Shown: piece by piece, positions 1-8,793 of the stretch
How positions within the stretch are numbered: the first letter of the stretch is position 1
Layout: every line of letters begins with the position of its first letter
Origin: JAAYCT01 sp964499575
GTDB lineage: Bacteria > Bacillota > Clostridia > Saccharofermentanales > Saccharofermentanaceae
Direction of reading: 5' to 3'
Assembly: GCA_964499575.1 (NCBI GenBank)
Contig: CAZCLK010000006.1
Coordinates: forward strand, 1 to 64,000
Length of the DNA: 64,000 bases
Made by a program: the position numbers and the translations under genes
Notes under the pieces: generated by a model
What the model was told of the DNA's origin: nothing
Databases searched by the model: none
The model's input: only the letters and a program-made list of their open reading frames with translations

Positions 1-1591
1 CGGACAAGAAATCGAGACCAGTGTCTATAATTACCCGCACGCAGTCATGGACGAGACCCTGCCGGACGGAACCCGGCTCGGAGCGGACTGGGCGCTCCAG
101 CATCCGCAGGATTACCTGGACGTTCTTCGGGTCACGATCAGTAATGTCATAAAGAAAAGTGAGGTCGATCCCGCGGACATCATCGGGGTGGGCGTTGATT
201 TCACCGCCTGTACGATCCTGCCCGTCAAAAAAGACGGCACGCCGCTTTGCTTCCTTCCCGAATTCAAGGGCGAGCCGAACGCGTACGTGAAACTTTGGAA
301 GCATCACGCGGCGCAGGACAAGGCCAATCGCCTCAATGAGACGGCGGCAAAAATGGGGGAGGAATGGCTCAAACTGTACGGCGGAAAAATCTCCTCCGAG
401 TGGCTGTTCCCGAAGGTTTGGCAGGTTTTGGACGAGTCGCCGGAAATCTATGACGCCGCCGATTATTTTATTGAGGCGACGGACTGGGTGATCTGGCAGA
501 TCACGGGCGAACAGACCCGGAACAGCTGTACCGCCGGGTATAAGGCGATCTGGAACAAGAAGAAAGGTTACCCCGGTGAGGCGTTTTTCGAGGCGCTGGA
601 TCCGAGGATGAAGAATATCGTATCGACCAAGCTCAATTGTCCCATCACCTCCCTCGGCGAAAAGGCGGGCGGGGTCACGGCGGAAATGGCTGCGACGACG
701 GGCCTCAAAGCGGGCACGGCGGTCGCCGTCGCGAACGTCGATGCACACGTATGCGTGCCGGCCGTCAAGATCACCGGACCCGGAAAAATGCTCGCGATCA
801 TGGGCACATCGACCTGTCATATGCTATTGGGCACCGAAGAGCGCCACGTTCCGGGGATTTGCGGCTGTGTTGAGGACGGGATCCTTCCGGGCTATTTCGG
901 TTATGAGGCAGGCCAGTCCTGTGTCGGGGATCACTTTGCCTGGTTTTGCGAAAATTGTGTGAGCTCCGAGTATCTCGAAGCGGCCCGAAAAAAAGGAAAA
1001 GACATCCACGTATACCTCCAGGAGAAGATGATGGAGCAGAAGCCGGGCCAAAGCGGCCTTTTGGCCCTGGACTGGTGGAACGGAAACCGGAGCGTCCTCG
1101 TTGATGTCGATCTGACCGGTATGATGGTGGGTATGACCCTTCTTACAAAGCCCGAGGAGATGTACCGCGCACTGGTCGAGGCAACCGCCTACGGCACGCG
1201 AAAGATTATCGAGTCCTTTGAGCAAAACGGCGTGCCGGTCGACGAGTTCTACGCCGCCGGGGGGATCGCCGAAAAAAGCCCTGCCGTCATGCAAATCTAC
1301 GCCGATATCATCAAAAAACCGATCCGCATCTCGGGAAGTGCTCAGGGGCCGGCCTTGGGCTCCGCGATCTTCGGAGCCGTGGTCGGCGGCGGATATGATT
1401 CGATTTTCGAGGCGGCGGAACACATGGGCAAACTCAACGAAAAGTGTTATCTGCCGATTGAAGAAAACGCCCGGATCTACGACGAGCTATACGCCGAATA
1501 TGACCTCTTGCATAAGTACTTCGGAGAGGGCGGAAACGATGTGATGAAGCGGCTCAAGGCGATCCGGAACAGAACCGTCAACAACGGGTAA
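1..1591 (+). CDS. araB: Ribulokinase AraB, 5' end outside the window
   Basis: ATP-dependent phosphorylation of L-ribulose to L-ribulose 5-phosphate, second step of cytoplasmic L-arabinose breakdown. The reading frame is open from base 2, and the first in-frame ATG (47) lies inside the protein: the residues just before it (ETSVYNYPHAV) continue the family N-terminus, so about 30 residues are missing upstream of the window. 529 codons are visible against about 560 in full AraB. FGGY-family features: a GVGVDFTACT segment typical of ribulokinases, the MGTSTCHM phosphate-binding loop, and the C-terminal AAGGIAEKSP and GPALGSAIFGA motifs. It lies 49 bp before araA on the same strand, which supports the assignment. 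Seen directly: frame and motifs. Inferred: substrate, from the araBAD context. Confidence 0.95.
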   Translation, partial: GQEIETSVYNYPHAVMDETLPDGTRLGADWALQHPQDYLDVLRVTISNVIKKSEVDPADIIGVGVDFTACTILPVKKDGTPLCFLPEFKGEPNAYVKLWKHHAAQDKANRLNETAAKMGEEWLKLYGGKISSEWLFPKVWQVLDESPEIYDAADYFIEATDWVIWQITGEQTRNSCTAGYKAIWNKKKGYPGEAFFEALDPRMKNIVSTKLNCPITSLGEKAGGVTAEMAATTGLKAGTAVAVANVDAHVCVPAVKITGPGKMLAIMGTSTCHMLLGTEERHVPGICGCVEDGILPGYFGYEAGQSCVGDHFAWFCENCVSSEYLEAARKKGKDIHVYLQEKMMEQKPGQSGLLALDWWNGNRSVLVDVDLTGMMVGMTLLTKPEEMYRALVEATAYGTRKIIESFEQNGVPVDEFYAAGGIAEKSPAVMQIYADIIKKPIRISGSAQGPALGSAIFGAVVGGGYDSIFEAAEHMGKLNEKCYLPIEENARIYDELYAEYDLLHKYFGEGGNDVMKRLKAIRNRTVNNG

Positions 1592-1640
1592 AACGCGGAT
1601 TCAAAGGAAAATAATCTAAATAATCGGAGGAAGATCGAAG

Positions 1641-3107
1641 ATGAAAGATTTGAAGCAATACGAATTCTGGTTTATTACCGGCTCACAGCATCTGTACGGA
1701 GAAGAGACGCTCAGAAGGGTCGCCGAGGATGCTCAGACGATGGTCCAAGCGATGGGCGGACGCGTCAGCGGGACCTTGGTTTATAAGGGCGTCGTCAAGA
1801 CCCCCGACGAGATCACCGCGATCATCAAAGAAGCCAATTACCATGACGAGTGCGCCGGCATCATCACGTGGATGCACACCTTTTCGCCCTCGAAAATGTG
1901 GATCAACGGACTGAAGATCCTGAATAAGCCGATGCTCCACCTGCACACACAGTTCAATCGGGAAATCCCGTTCGGGCAGATCGATATGGACTTCATGAAC
2001 CTCAACCAGTCAGCGCACGGGGACCGCGAGCACGGCTTTATCGGCGCGAGACTTCGCATCCCCCGGAAGGTCGTCGTCGGTTATTGGGATGACGCGAAGG
2101 TTCTGGGCGAAGTTTCGGATTGGATGAGAAGTGCTGTCGGGATCATTGCCGGACAGTCACTCAAGGTGGTCCGCTTTGCCGATAACATGCGCGAAGTGGC
2201 CGTCACCGAGGGCGACAAGGTCGAAGCGCAGATCAAGTTCGGGTGGGCGATCAATTCGCTTGCGATGGGCGACCTGGTCCAGGAGATGGAAGGGGTCAGC
2301 GAGGCGGAAATCGACGCCGTTTTCGAGGAGTGCAGGAAAAAATACGACATCGTGACCGACAATGTCGACGCAGTCAAATACCAGAGCAGGATCGAGGTCG
2401 CGATGAGAAGACTTTGCGAGAAAAACGGATTCGGCGCGGTCGTGACAAATTTCGAAAATCTCAGCGGCATGGAGCAACTGCCGGGCCTTGCGATTCAGCG
2501 CTTGATGGAAGCCGGCTACGGTTTCGGCGCCGAGGGAGACTGGAAGACCGCGGCGCTTCTTCGCGTGATGAAGTCGATGGAGGTCGGCCTTCCCGGCGGC
2601 ACGTCTTTTATGGAGGACTATACGTATCATCTGGCGGAGGGAAACGAACTGATCCTCGGCGCGCATATGCTGGAGGTTGATCCGAGTATTGCGGACGGCA
2701 GAGTAAAGATCGACGTACAACCGTTGGGAATCGGCGGGAAGGGCGACCCGGCCCGGATGATTTTCGACGGAAAAGAAGGCGACGCGATCTGCGCGTCGCT
2801 GATCGATATGGGCGGGAGGATGCGTTTGATCGTCGCGGATGTCAGGGCCGTCAAGCCGATCCAAGACATGCCCAAACTTCCCGTCGCACGGGTTATGTGG
2901 TCGCCGCTTCCGGACTTTGAGACCGGAGCGAAGGCATGGATCTATGCCGGCGGCGCGCACCATGCCGTCATGAGTTATTCGGTCACCGCGGATATGATGC
3001 GGGATTACGCCGAAATGGCCGGGATCGAATTTGTGCACATCGGAGCGGATACGCAAATCGAGAATCTGAAGCGCGATCTGATGCTTTCCGATCTTCTGTG
3101 GAAGTAG
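1641..3107 (+). CDS. araA: L-arabinose isomerase AraA
   Basis: Converts L-arabinose to L-ribulose, the first step of the pathway, using a divalent metal (Mn2+ in known enzymes). The 488-residue length fits the family (about 490-500). The N-terminal EFWFITGSQHLYG is the AraA signature, and IITWMHTFSPSKMWI, LHLHTQFNREIP and DYTYHL are family blocks. Start ATG 1641 is preceded by a strong ribosome site (cggagg near 1625). It sits between araB and araD, 10 bp from the latter, so the three are surely one transcription unit. No AraR operator could be identified because the operon promoter is upstream of the window. Confidence 0.97.
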   Translation: MKDLKQYEFWFITGSQHLYGEETLRRVAEDAQTMVQAMGGRVSGTLVYKGVVKTPDEITAIIKEANYHDECAGIITWMHTFSPSKMWINGLKILNKPMLHLHTQFNREIPFGQIDMDFMNLNQSAHGDREHGFIGARLRIPRKVVVGYWDDAKVLGEVSDWMRSAVGIIAGQSLKVVRFADNMREVAVTEGDKVEAQIKFGWAINSLAMGDLVQEMEGVSEAEIDAVFEECRKKYDIVTDNVDAVKYQSRIEVAMRRLCEKNGFGAVVTNFENLSGMEQLPGLAIQRLMEAGYGFGAEGDWKTAALLRVMKSMEVGLPGGTSFMEDYTYHLAEGNELILGAHMLEVDPSIADGRVKIDVQPLGIGGKGDPARMIFDGKEGDAICASLIDMGGRMRLIVADVRAVKPIQDMPKLPVARVMWSPLPDFETGAKAWIYAGGAHHAVMSYSVTADMMRDYAEMAGIEFVHIGADTQIENLKRDLMLSDLLWK

Positions 3108-3117
3108 AGGTCCTTTT

Positions 3118-3807
3118 ATGTTGGAAGAACTGAAGGAGAGAGTTTATCAGGCGAATTTGCTCCTGGTGGAGTACGGCCTCGTCTTGTTTACCTGGGGAAA
3201 CGTGAGCGCCCTTGATGCCTCCGGGGAGCTCGTCGTCATCAAACCCAGCGGTGTAGCCTACGACAGGATGAAGCCTTCCGATATGGTCGTAGTGACCCTT
3301 GAAGGTCGGGTGGTGGAGGGGTCTCTATCCCACTCCACCGACACCCCGACTCATCTGGCGCTGTATAAGGCATTCGGGGTGCGCGGGATCGTGCATACGC
3401 ATTCGAAATGGGCGACGATTTGGGCGCAAGCCGGAAAAGATATCCCGGCTCTGGGGACCACGCATGCCGATCATTTTTACGGAGCGATCCCGGCGACCCG
3501 GTCGTTGACCGACGAGGAGATCATGGGGGATTATGAAAGACAGACCGGGGAGGTGATCGTCGAGACCTTTAAGACACGCGCGATCGATGCCCGTGAAGTC
3601 CCCTCCGTGCTCGTCAATAATCACGGACCTTTTTCCTGGGGTGATTCTCCGGAAAAAGCCGTCGAGAATGCCGCGGTCCTCGAGTACGTCGCGGAGATGG
3701 CGCATTTTAGCCTTTCGATGACACCGGACGCGATGATCAGTCCGGCGCTTCTTTCAAAGCACTACCTCCGGAAGCACGGGAAGGATTCGTATTACGGACA
3801 GAAATAA
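3118..3807 (+). CDS. araD: L-ribulose-5-phosphate 4-epimerase AraD
   Basis: Epimerises L-ribulose 5-phosphate to D-xylulose 5-phosphate, which enters the pentose phosphate pathway. It belongs to the class II aldolase/AraD family. The 229 residues match AraD (about 230). Visible motifs: TWGNVSA near residue 25, KPSGVAYD near 42, SDTPTHLALY-like segment near 76, and the zinc-binding histidines of GIVHTHSKWAT near residue 95. A further HADHFYGAIP block carries family-conserved residues. Start ATG 3118 has gaggt seven bases upstream. It is the last gene of the araBAD operon and is followed by a hairpin terminator. Confidence 0.96.
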   Translation: MLEELKERVYQANLLLVEYGLVLFTWGNVSALDASGELVVIKPSGVAYDRMKPSDMVVVTLEGRVVEGSLSHSTDTPTHLALYKAFGVRGIVHTHSKWATIWAQAGKDIPALGTTHADHFYGAIPATRSLTDEEIMGDYERQTGEVIVETFKTRAIDAREVPSVLVNNHGPFSWGDSPEKAVENAAVLEYVAEMAHFSLSMTPDAMISPALLSKHYLRKHGKDSYYGQK

Positions 3808-3831
3808 ATAATATGTGTGTGATGATAATCG

Positions 3832-3857
3832 AAAAAGGCGGGGTCACCCGCCGTTTT
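3832..3857. terminator. Bidirectional rho-independent terminator between araD and the minus-strand operon
   Basis: Perfect 6-bp stem ggcggg/cccgcc with a 4-base loop, flanked by an A5 run on the left and T4 (then attttg) on the right. It can therefore stop both the araBAD transcript and the converging minus-strand transcript. Confidence 0.8.
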
Positions 3858-3907
3858 CATTTTGATCACTACCCGTAAAATCTACCCGGTCATGCCCCGG
3901 GAATAAG

Positions 3908-4663
3908 TTAGACCTTTCCGACAAACGATTGCGTGAAGTTCGGCATCGTAACGGTCCCGTTCACGGCGTACTTTTCGAAAAGCGACTCGAGTTCGGCGAC
4001 ATAGGCGATATATTCTTCGTCCCCTTCTTTGAGGGAGTAGGAAGCGGAGAGGTTTCGGCCGATAAAGCCCGATAAATCAAAGACCAGATCGTTTGGAAAC
4101 GTCTTTTTCTCGCAATCGTCCGCAAAGAAGTCGTGAAAATCATCGTCGGCCGCAGGTCCCCGGGTGCCGCCGGAAAAACCCTTATACTCCGGGCAATATT
4201 TCCGGATGATGCGATCATTTTCCGCGACCAGGGCGCTGTTTTCGTCACGGTTGTTCCATACAAGCGCGACGTACGCGCCCGGCTTCAGGACGCGGCGGCA
4301 TTCTTCCCGGAAAGCCTGCCGGTTGAACCAGTGAAAGGCCTGAGCGACTGTGATCAGATCTATATTTCCGTCGGGGAGGGCGGTGCTTTCGGCGGTCGCC
4401 GCCACGGAGGTAAAAAGCGGATTTTTCCGGAGGTTCTCCTCGGCGACGCGGCGCATGTCGGCGTTGGGCTCGACCGCGATGACGCGGAACCCTTTTTCGA
4501 GAAGTTGGCCGGTCAGTATGCCCGTACCGGAGCCGATATCAGCGATGACGCTTTGTTCGGTGATTAGCGTTTTCGCGACAATGTATTCGATGTATGCTTG
4601 CGGGTATGCCGGGCGGAATTTAGAATAGATTCTGCCTTTGCCGTCGAATTTATCTTCGTTCAA
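3908..4663 (-). CDS. Class I SAM-dependent methyltransferase (type 11)
   Basis: A soluble 251-residue protein with the class I methyltransferase fold. It has motif I (IADIGSGTGILTG near residue 40), the acidic end of beta-2 (VIAVEPNADM), motif III-like LITVAQAFHWF and the strand VLKPGAYVALVWNN. The FHWF sequence and the ending are typical of the small YcgJ/UbiE-like group, whose substrates are mostly unknown. The start is TTG at 4663: the rare codon is supported by ggaggt eight bases upstream and by no better ATG. It is the last gene of the minus-strand set with the permease and DUF362 genes, 59 bp away, so co-transcription is possible but not shown. Substrate not assignable. Confidence 0.85.
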   Translation of the reverse strand: MNEDKFDGKGRIYSKFRPAYPQAYIEYIVAKTLITEQSVIADIGSGTGILTGQLLEKGFRVIAVEPNADMRRVAEENLRKNPLFTSVAATAESTALPDGNIDLITVAQAFHWFNRQAFREECRRVLKPGAYVALVWNNRDENSALVAENDRIIRKYCPEYKGFSGGTRGPAADDDFHDFFADDCEKKTFPNDLVFDLSGFIGRNLSASYSLKEGDEEYIAYVAELESLFEKYAVNGTVTMPNFTQSFVGKV

Positions 4664-4722
4664 TTAAAGTACCTCCGATGATGATTTTGATAGTCGGCGT
4701 TTAGAAATAATCAGGTCGAACC

Positions 4723-5625
4723 CTATACGATCAGATTAATGATCAGCCCGGTTACCAGTGAAAAGGTTATTACAAAGGCCAGATAGAGAAAGAAATGCTT
4801 AATACCTAGAGCACTCTTTAAAGCTCCGAGGTTGGTGATCTTTGTCGAAGGGCCGGTGATCATGAATGCGGCGGCTGAACCCAGGCTCATGCCGTCCCAC
4901 AGCCACTGACGGAGAAGAGGGATCGTTCCGCCGCCGCAAGCGTACAGAGGAACACCGATCGTTGCCGCCATAAGTACACCGAAACCGTCATTTTTCCCGA
5001 AAAGATCTGCAAACGCGTCCGCAGGAACATATCTTTGGAAAACAGCCGACAGAATGACACCGAGCAGGAAATAGAGACCGGTTGCCTTAATATTTCTGCC
5101 GATATTCTTCAGAAGACGCAGCAGAAGATTCGGGTCGGTATCCCTGCTTTTTCGGGATTCAAATCGATCAAAACAAAAAAACTTACTGTTCCGGTAGAAG
5201 GCCCGGATGAGAAGTCCGGCGGCACATCCGCACAGAAAACAGGATACCAGGCGCACGACGAACGCGGGCACGCCAAGCGCCATGCTGTACATGATGAGCT
5301 GAGGGTTTAAGAGTACGGAGCTCATCATGAAGGCGGCGAGCCAGTCTTCGCGCATGCCTTTACTCGAAAAGGACGCGGCGATCGGAATGGTTCCGTACAT
5401 GCATAAGGGCGAAGCAATGCCCAGAATAGCGGCGATCGGAATTCCCAATAACCCCCACTTTTTTCCCCGCATCGAGTCAAAAAGACGATGGATCCTGTCT
5501 TTGGCAAAAACGGATATGATCGAACCGACAACGATACCGATGATCCAGTACCAGAAAATGAATCGCAACTGAATTTCGATATAATAGATCAGATATATAA
5601 ATTCTCGCTCAAGTATCCGGATCAT
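4723..5625 (-). CDS. Permease of the ArsP/YraQ (UPF0718) family
   Basis: Integral membrane protein of 300 residues with about eight hydrophobic segments. Two related family motifs are visible: IASPLCMYGTIPIA near residue 70 and GVPLYACGGGTIPLL near residue 225, each with a cysteine in a helix break, followed by AAFMITGPSTKITNLGAL. Members include ArsP, which exports organoarsenicals, but most are of unknown substrate. Its start codon overlaps the end of the upstream DUF362 gene by four bases, which implies translational coupling. No arsenic resistance genes or ArsR are nearby, so an arsenic role should not be assumed. Confidence 0.8.
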   Translation of the reverse strand: MIRILEREFIYLIYYIEIQLRFIFWYWIIGIVVGSIISVFAKDRIHRLFDSMRGKKWGLLGIPIAAILGIASPLCMYGTIPIAASFSSKGMREDWLAAFMMSSVLLNPQLIMYSMALGVPAFVVRLVSCFLCGCAAGLLIRAFYRNSKFFCFDRFESRKSRDTDPNLLLRLLKNIGRNIKATGLYFLLGVILSAVFQRYVPADAFADLFGKNDGFGVLMAATIGVPLYACGGGTIPLLRQWLWDGMSLGSAAAFMITGPSTKITNLGALKSALGIKHFFLYLAFVITFSLVTGLIINLIV

Positions 5626-6806
5626 TCCTGATTCAGATCAATGAGTCGGTACTCACGCCTTCCGAGACCGATCGCTTCCGCACTTTCGAGCGTATGAATT
5701 CCGTTCAAATTCTCGAGACGCTTCAAGAAAGAATCATTACCTTCGGATACATAAATGAGATCGATACAGGCCTGATCCAGCGCGACCGGATCCGTCGAAG
5801 CCAGGATCGCGATATCATGGATATCCGGCTCGCTCGGATATCCGTTACAATCGCAGTCGATCGAGAGGCGGTTCATAACGCTGATATAGACAATGCGCTC
5901 TCCGTTTCCGAGATAATCCGAGACGGATTTCGCCGCGTCCGCCATCGACTCGAGAAATCCATCCTGGTCATCGCCCATCATGGTTATTTTATTTTTGCCC
6001 GCAGTGTGGATCCAGCACTTTCCCTCGGAGGAAGCCAGACCGATGGAAATGTTCTTGATCGCGCCTCCGTATCCTGCCATTTGATGGCCTTTGAAGTGTG
6101 AAAGAACGAGATAGGAATCATAGTCGGAAAAGGCAGCGCCGACGTAGTTCTCGGTCAATATCGTTCCGCCGGAAACCGGAAGGGTCAATGAACCGTCTTC
6201 GTCGAGGATCTGAAAATCCGCAATCGCGGTGAATCCGTGGTCTTCGGCTACCTGGTAATGCATTGCGGTACTTACACGACTCCCGCCGTACGCGGTATTA
6301 CACTCAACGATGGTGCCATCCACCAATGCGACGACATCTTTGATCAGATCCGGCGATAAGTAATTGGAGTTTGGCGGCTCGCCGGTGCTCAACTTGACCG
6401 CGACGTTGCCGGTTGGAGACCATTGCAGCGCCTCGTAGATCTCGATCATCGCTTCCGGTGAAATATCCGAAAGATAATACACGACAGGAGCATTCGCGTC
6501 GGTAGTACAGTGAGAGAGGGAGGACAATTCGATAACGGCACCGCCGTTCGTAGTGATCGAAGTGTAATTGTACGGAATAGTCGTTTCCGGAGCAGTGGTT
6601 TCAATAATCGTCGTTTCAGCGGTAGTTACCTGCGTGGACGGTTCTGTGACGGTGGTACTTTCGGTTTCCGAAGAGGAAGTGATTCCGGCCGTCGTTTCAG
6701 CAGTGGCCGGGGAGGTGACGGATGGTTGAGTTGAACTGCCGCAACTTGTCGAAAAAAGGATAAGAAGGGCGAGCCCGATATATAATGAAGCATGTCTCTT
6801 TCTCAT
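5622..6806 (-). CDS. DUF362-domain lipoprotein with Ser/Thr-rich linker
   Basis: A 394-residue exported lipoprotein. The N-terminus has basic residues, a hydrophobic stretch and a lipobox (LFSTSC, lipidated Cys near residue 22). Residues about 25-80 are a low-complexity Thr/Glu/Ser linker, a common wall-spanning spacer. The rest is a DUF362 domain: DISPEAMIEIYEAL, a cysteine in VECNTAYGG, the hallmark FKGHQMAGYGGAIKN, a CDCNG pair of cysteines and DPVALDQACIDLI. DUF362 proteins are often fused to ferredoxin domains, but none is present here. Start ATG 6806 has ggagg seven to eleven bases upstream. It is coupled to the downstream permease by a 4-base overlap. Function unknown. Confidence 0.85.
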   Translation of the reverse strand: MRKRHASLYIGLALLILFSTSCGSSTQPSVTSPATAETTAGITSSSETESTTVTEPSTQVTTAETTIIETTAPETTIPYNYTSITTNGGAVIELSSLSHCTTDANAPVVYYLSDISPEAMIEIYEALQWSPTGNVAVKLSTGEPPNSNYLSPDLIKDVVALVDGTIVECNTAYGGSRVSTAMHYQVAEDHGFTAIADFQILDEDGSLTLPVSGGTILTENYVGAAFSDYDSYLVLSHFKGHQMAGYGGAIKNISIGLASSEGKCWIHTAGKNKITMMGDDQDGFLESMADAAKSVSDYLGNGERIVYISVMNRLSIDCDCNGYPSEPDIHDIAILASTDPVALDQACIDLIYVSEGNDSFLKRLENLNGIHTLESAEAIGLGRREYRLIDLNQE

Positions 6807-6840
6807 ATGAACGCCTCCGGAATTTGGTTTCGCTTACTAT

Positions 6841-6869
6841 ATTATAACTGTTGTTTTAAGGGAAAAGAA
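6841..6869 (-). promoter_or_regulatory. Candidate sigma-A promoter of the DUF362 operon
   Basis: On the minus strand a perfect TATAAT (-10) at 6846-6841 has a weak TTCTTT 17 bases upstream. It lies 35 bases before the DUF362 start codon. The weak -35 box limits confidence. Confidence 0.45.
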
Positions 6870-7009
6870 ATAGAATAACGTACGTGTTTTTCACGGGGAG
6901 CTTCTTCTTTCACGCATATGCGAGAATGTTATTCGGATACATAGATTTTCAGGAGGTTGGCATTTTTACATTAACGCATTGAAATTGCCGCATTTTCGTT
7001 AGATATATG

Positions 7010-7038
7010 TTGAAACATCGGGCTTTAATATTTACACT
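7010..7038 (+). promoter_or_regulatory. Sigma-A-type promoter of the NCS2 permease
   Basis: TTGAAA, 17-base spacer, TACACT, lying 45 bases upstream of the permease start. The leader is too short for a purine riboswitch and no such fold was found. Confidence 0.6.
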
Positions 7039-7082
7039 AGTCTGGAGTGGAATTGGCAAAATATTAGCGAAGGAGAAGGAGA

Positions 7083-8495
7083 ATGATTAAAGAAAAAGAA
7101 GGCATCGGTTATTTACCGGATGAGAGACCAAGCGTAGGTAAGCTTTTGCTTTACGCTCTGCAGCAGGTTATCGTTATGTTTCCGGCCACAATTACGGTTG
7201 CGCTCATTACCGGTTTTCAGGTATCTACGACCATTTTCGCCAGCGGCCTGGCAACGATCTGCTTTGTATTCATTACCGGCAGAAAGATTCCCATGTACTA
7301 CGGTTCGAGCTTTTCTTATCTGTCAGCGATATCGGGTCTTGCCGCTGCGGAGGGATTTGCCAAGGTCAACGGCATACTTCCGACCGAGGCGATCCAGATC
7401 GCTCAGTTCGGTATCATTGCGTCCGGTCTTGTGTCGATTGCCGCAGGACTTCTCGTCAAGTTTTCCGGACGAAACGCGGTCGAAAAAGTTCTGCCCGCAA
7501 CCATTACAGGCCCTATTGCAATGATCATCGGGCTTACGCTGGCGGGAAACGCTCTTAAAGACGCGGCACCCGGAGCGGATGCTGAGGGAATCTCGGGAAC
7601 CGGCTGGGTATGGGCGGTATCTCTTGTTACTCTTCTTGCAACAGTCATTTTCTCCAAGTATCTCAAGGGCTTTCTCGGACAGCTTCCGTTGCTCTTGGGA
7701 GCAGCTGTCGGCTGTTTAACTGCGGCCGCTATATTCTTGATCGGCGGTGCGGACATGAGTCTGTTCCGCAGCCTTCCCGATGAAGTTTTGGCTGCTTCCA
7801 CATGGAAGCTCGGCGACGGAAGCATCTTTGCCATGCCGGCATTTTCGCTTCCCAAATTCTCCCTGGCGGCTGTTGCGGCGATCATGCCGATTGCGATTGC
7901 GACTATACCGGAATCCACGGCGCACATTTATCAACTGGACATTTATGTCAATGATCTGGCCGCGAAAAAAGGCAAATCGAAGTATAACATCGCTGATCTT
8001 CTTCACAAGAACCTGATCGGTGACGGTATCTGCGATATGATCTCCGGCTTCGTCGGCGGCCCCGCAGGAACAAACTATGGTGAGAACATCAGCACGATGG
8101 CGATCACGAGAGTTTTCTCTGTACCCGTTCTGATCGTTGCCTCAATTATTGCGATGGTTATTTCCTTCTTTACTCCTCTGATCCGGGTCATTTACGGAAT
8201 TCCGATGGCTGTTATCGGCGGACTTGAAATCTACCTTTTCGGCGCGATCGCAGCTCAGGGTATCGCGATCATGATCGAAAAGAAGGTAGATATGTTCAGC
8301 TCCAGGAACATTGCGGTCATCGCTTCCATTATGGTCATCGGTGTCGGCGGACAGTACGCCTTCGGTGGCAATATCCCATTCTTCGGAATAGATGTCCCTT
8401 GTATTGCCGGCGCTGCCGTTTTCGGTATTATTCTTAACCTTCTCCTCAGCATCGGCGACAGGAAAGAAGCAAAGACATCTGCGGCCAATAAGTGA
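7083..8495 (+). CDS. NCS2-family uracil/xanthine permease (UraA-like)
   Basis: Membrane transporter of 470 residues with about 14 hydrophobic segments, importing a nucleobase, most likely uracil, by ion symport. Family features: LQQVIVMFPATITVAL at the first helices, IPMYYGSSFSY in the third, ATIPESTAHI near residue 280 with the substrate-contacting Glu, and TNYGENISTMAITRVFSV near residue 335, which is closest to the uracil branch. It stands alone between its own promoter and a strong terminator, so it is monocistronic. Start ATG 7083 follows gaaggagaaggag. Uracil rather than xanthine is an inference from the TNYGEN block. Confidence 0.88.
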   Translation: MIKEKEGIGYLPDERPSVGKLLLYALQQVIVMFPATITVALITGFQVSTTIFASGLATICFVFITGRKIPMYYGSSFSYLSAISGLAAAEGFAKVNGILPTEAIQIAQFGIIASGLVSIAAGLLVKFSGRNAVEKVLPATITGPIAMIIGLTLAGNALKDAAPGADAEGISGTGWVWAVSLVTLLATVIFSKYLKGFLGQLPLLLGAAVGCLTAAAIFLIGGADMSLFRSLPDEVLAASTWKLGDGSIFAMPAFSLPKFSLAAVAAIMPIAIATIPESTAHIYQLDIYVNDLAAKKGKSKYNIADLLHKNLIGDGICDMISGFVGGPAGTNYGENISTMAITRVFSVPVLIVASIIAMVISFFTPLIRVIYGIPMAVIGGLEIYLFGAIAAQGIAIMIEKKVDMFSSRNIAVIASIMVIGVGGQYAFGGNIPFFGIDVPCIAGAAVFGIILNLLLSIGDRKEAKTSAANK

Positions 8496-8524
8496 TTCGA
8501 CTGAGTTAAATGCAATAATCAATG

Positions 8525-8565
8525 AAGCGACCAACTCTGCGAAAAAGAGTTGGTCGCTTTATTTA
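8525..8565 (+). terminator. Rho-independent terminator of the NCS2 permease
   Basis: Long stem aagcgaccaactct / gagttggtcgctt with a short A-rich loop (about 8540-8546), followed by ttatttact. It starts 30 bases after the permease stop codon. Confidence 0.85.
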
Positions 8566-8582
8566 CTGACATGCTCTCCGAG

Positions 8583-8665
8583 CATGCTACGGCCTTTCGG
8601 GTGCTGACGCACCCTGTCGTCGCTCGGCATGCGCGATGCGCATGCCTTGGGTAAACCTCCACCAA
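8583..8665 (-). repeat. Tandem repeat unit 1 next to tmRNA (partial copy)
   Basis: Shares with unit 2 the blocks catgctacg, ccctgtcgtcgc and cctccaccaa in the same order. Between the last two blocks it holds a near-perfect hairpin (ggcatgcgc/gcgcatgcc), different in sequence from the hairpin at the same place in unit 2. A further hairpin (aagccacgc/gcgtggctt, 8671-8692) separates the two units, and ttggtggcc at 8698 mirrors the cctccaccaa end. Read on the minus strand, units start with TTGGTGGAGG, like a tRNA or tmRNA acceptor end in inverse orientation. Origin unknown; structure seen directly. Confidence 0.65.
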
Positions 8666-8720
8666 TGCAAAAGCCACGCGTTGCGTGGCTTATCTCTTGG
8701 TGGCCGACTCTCGGGACTCT

Positions 8721-8793
8721 CATGCTACGCATTCGAGCCCTGTCGTCGCAGATACGAACGCGGTGCGTTCGTATCAGGGCAAGCCTCCACCAA
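8721..8793 (-). repeat. Tandem repeat unit 2 next to tmRNA
   Basis: Second copy with catgctacg, ccctgtcgtcgc and gcctccaccaa. Its internal hairpin is gatacgaacgc/gcgttcgtatc (8771-8775 end), sequence-divergent from unit 1 but in the same place, which suggests selection on or mobility of the structure. The right end gcctccaccaat merges into the palindrome that ends the tmRNA. Confidence 0.65.

Noticed and set aside
2157..3056. 299-codon minus-strand frame opposite araA
   Set aside because: Shadow of araA; no family features and no ribosome site.
5694..6101. 135-codon plus-strand frame within the DUF362 gene
   Set aside because: Shadow of the minus-strand gene with no ribosome site.
6807..7082. 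Purine riboswitch before the NCS2 permease
   Set aside because: The transcript from the best promoter has only about 40 bases of leader, too short for the three-way junction.
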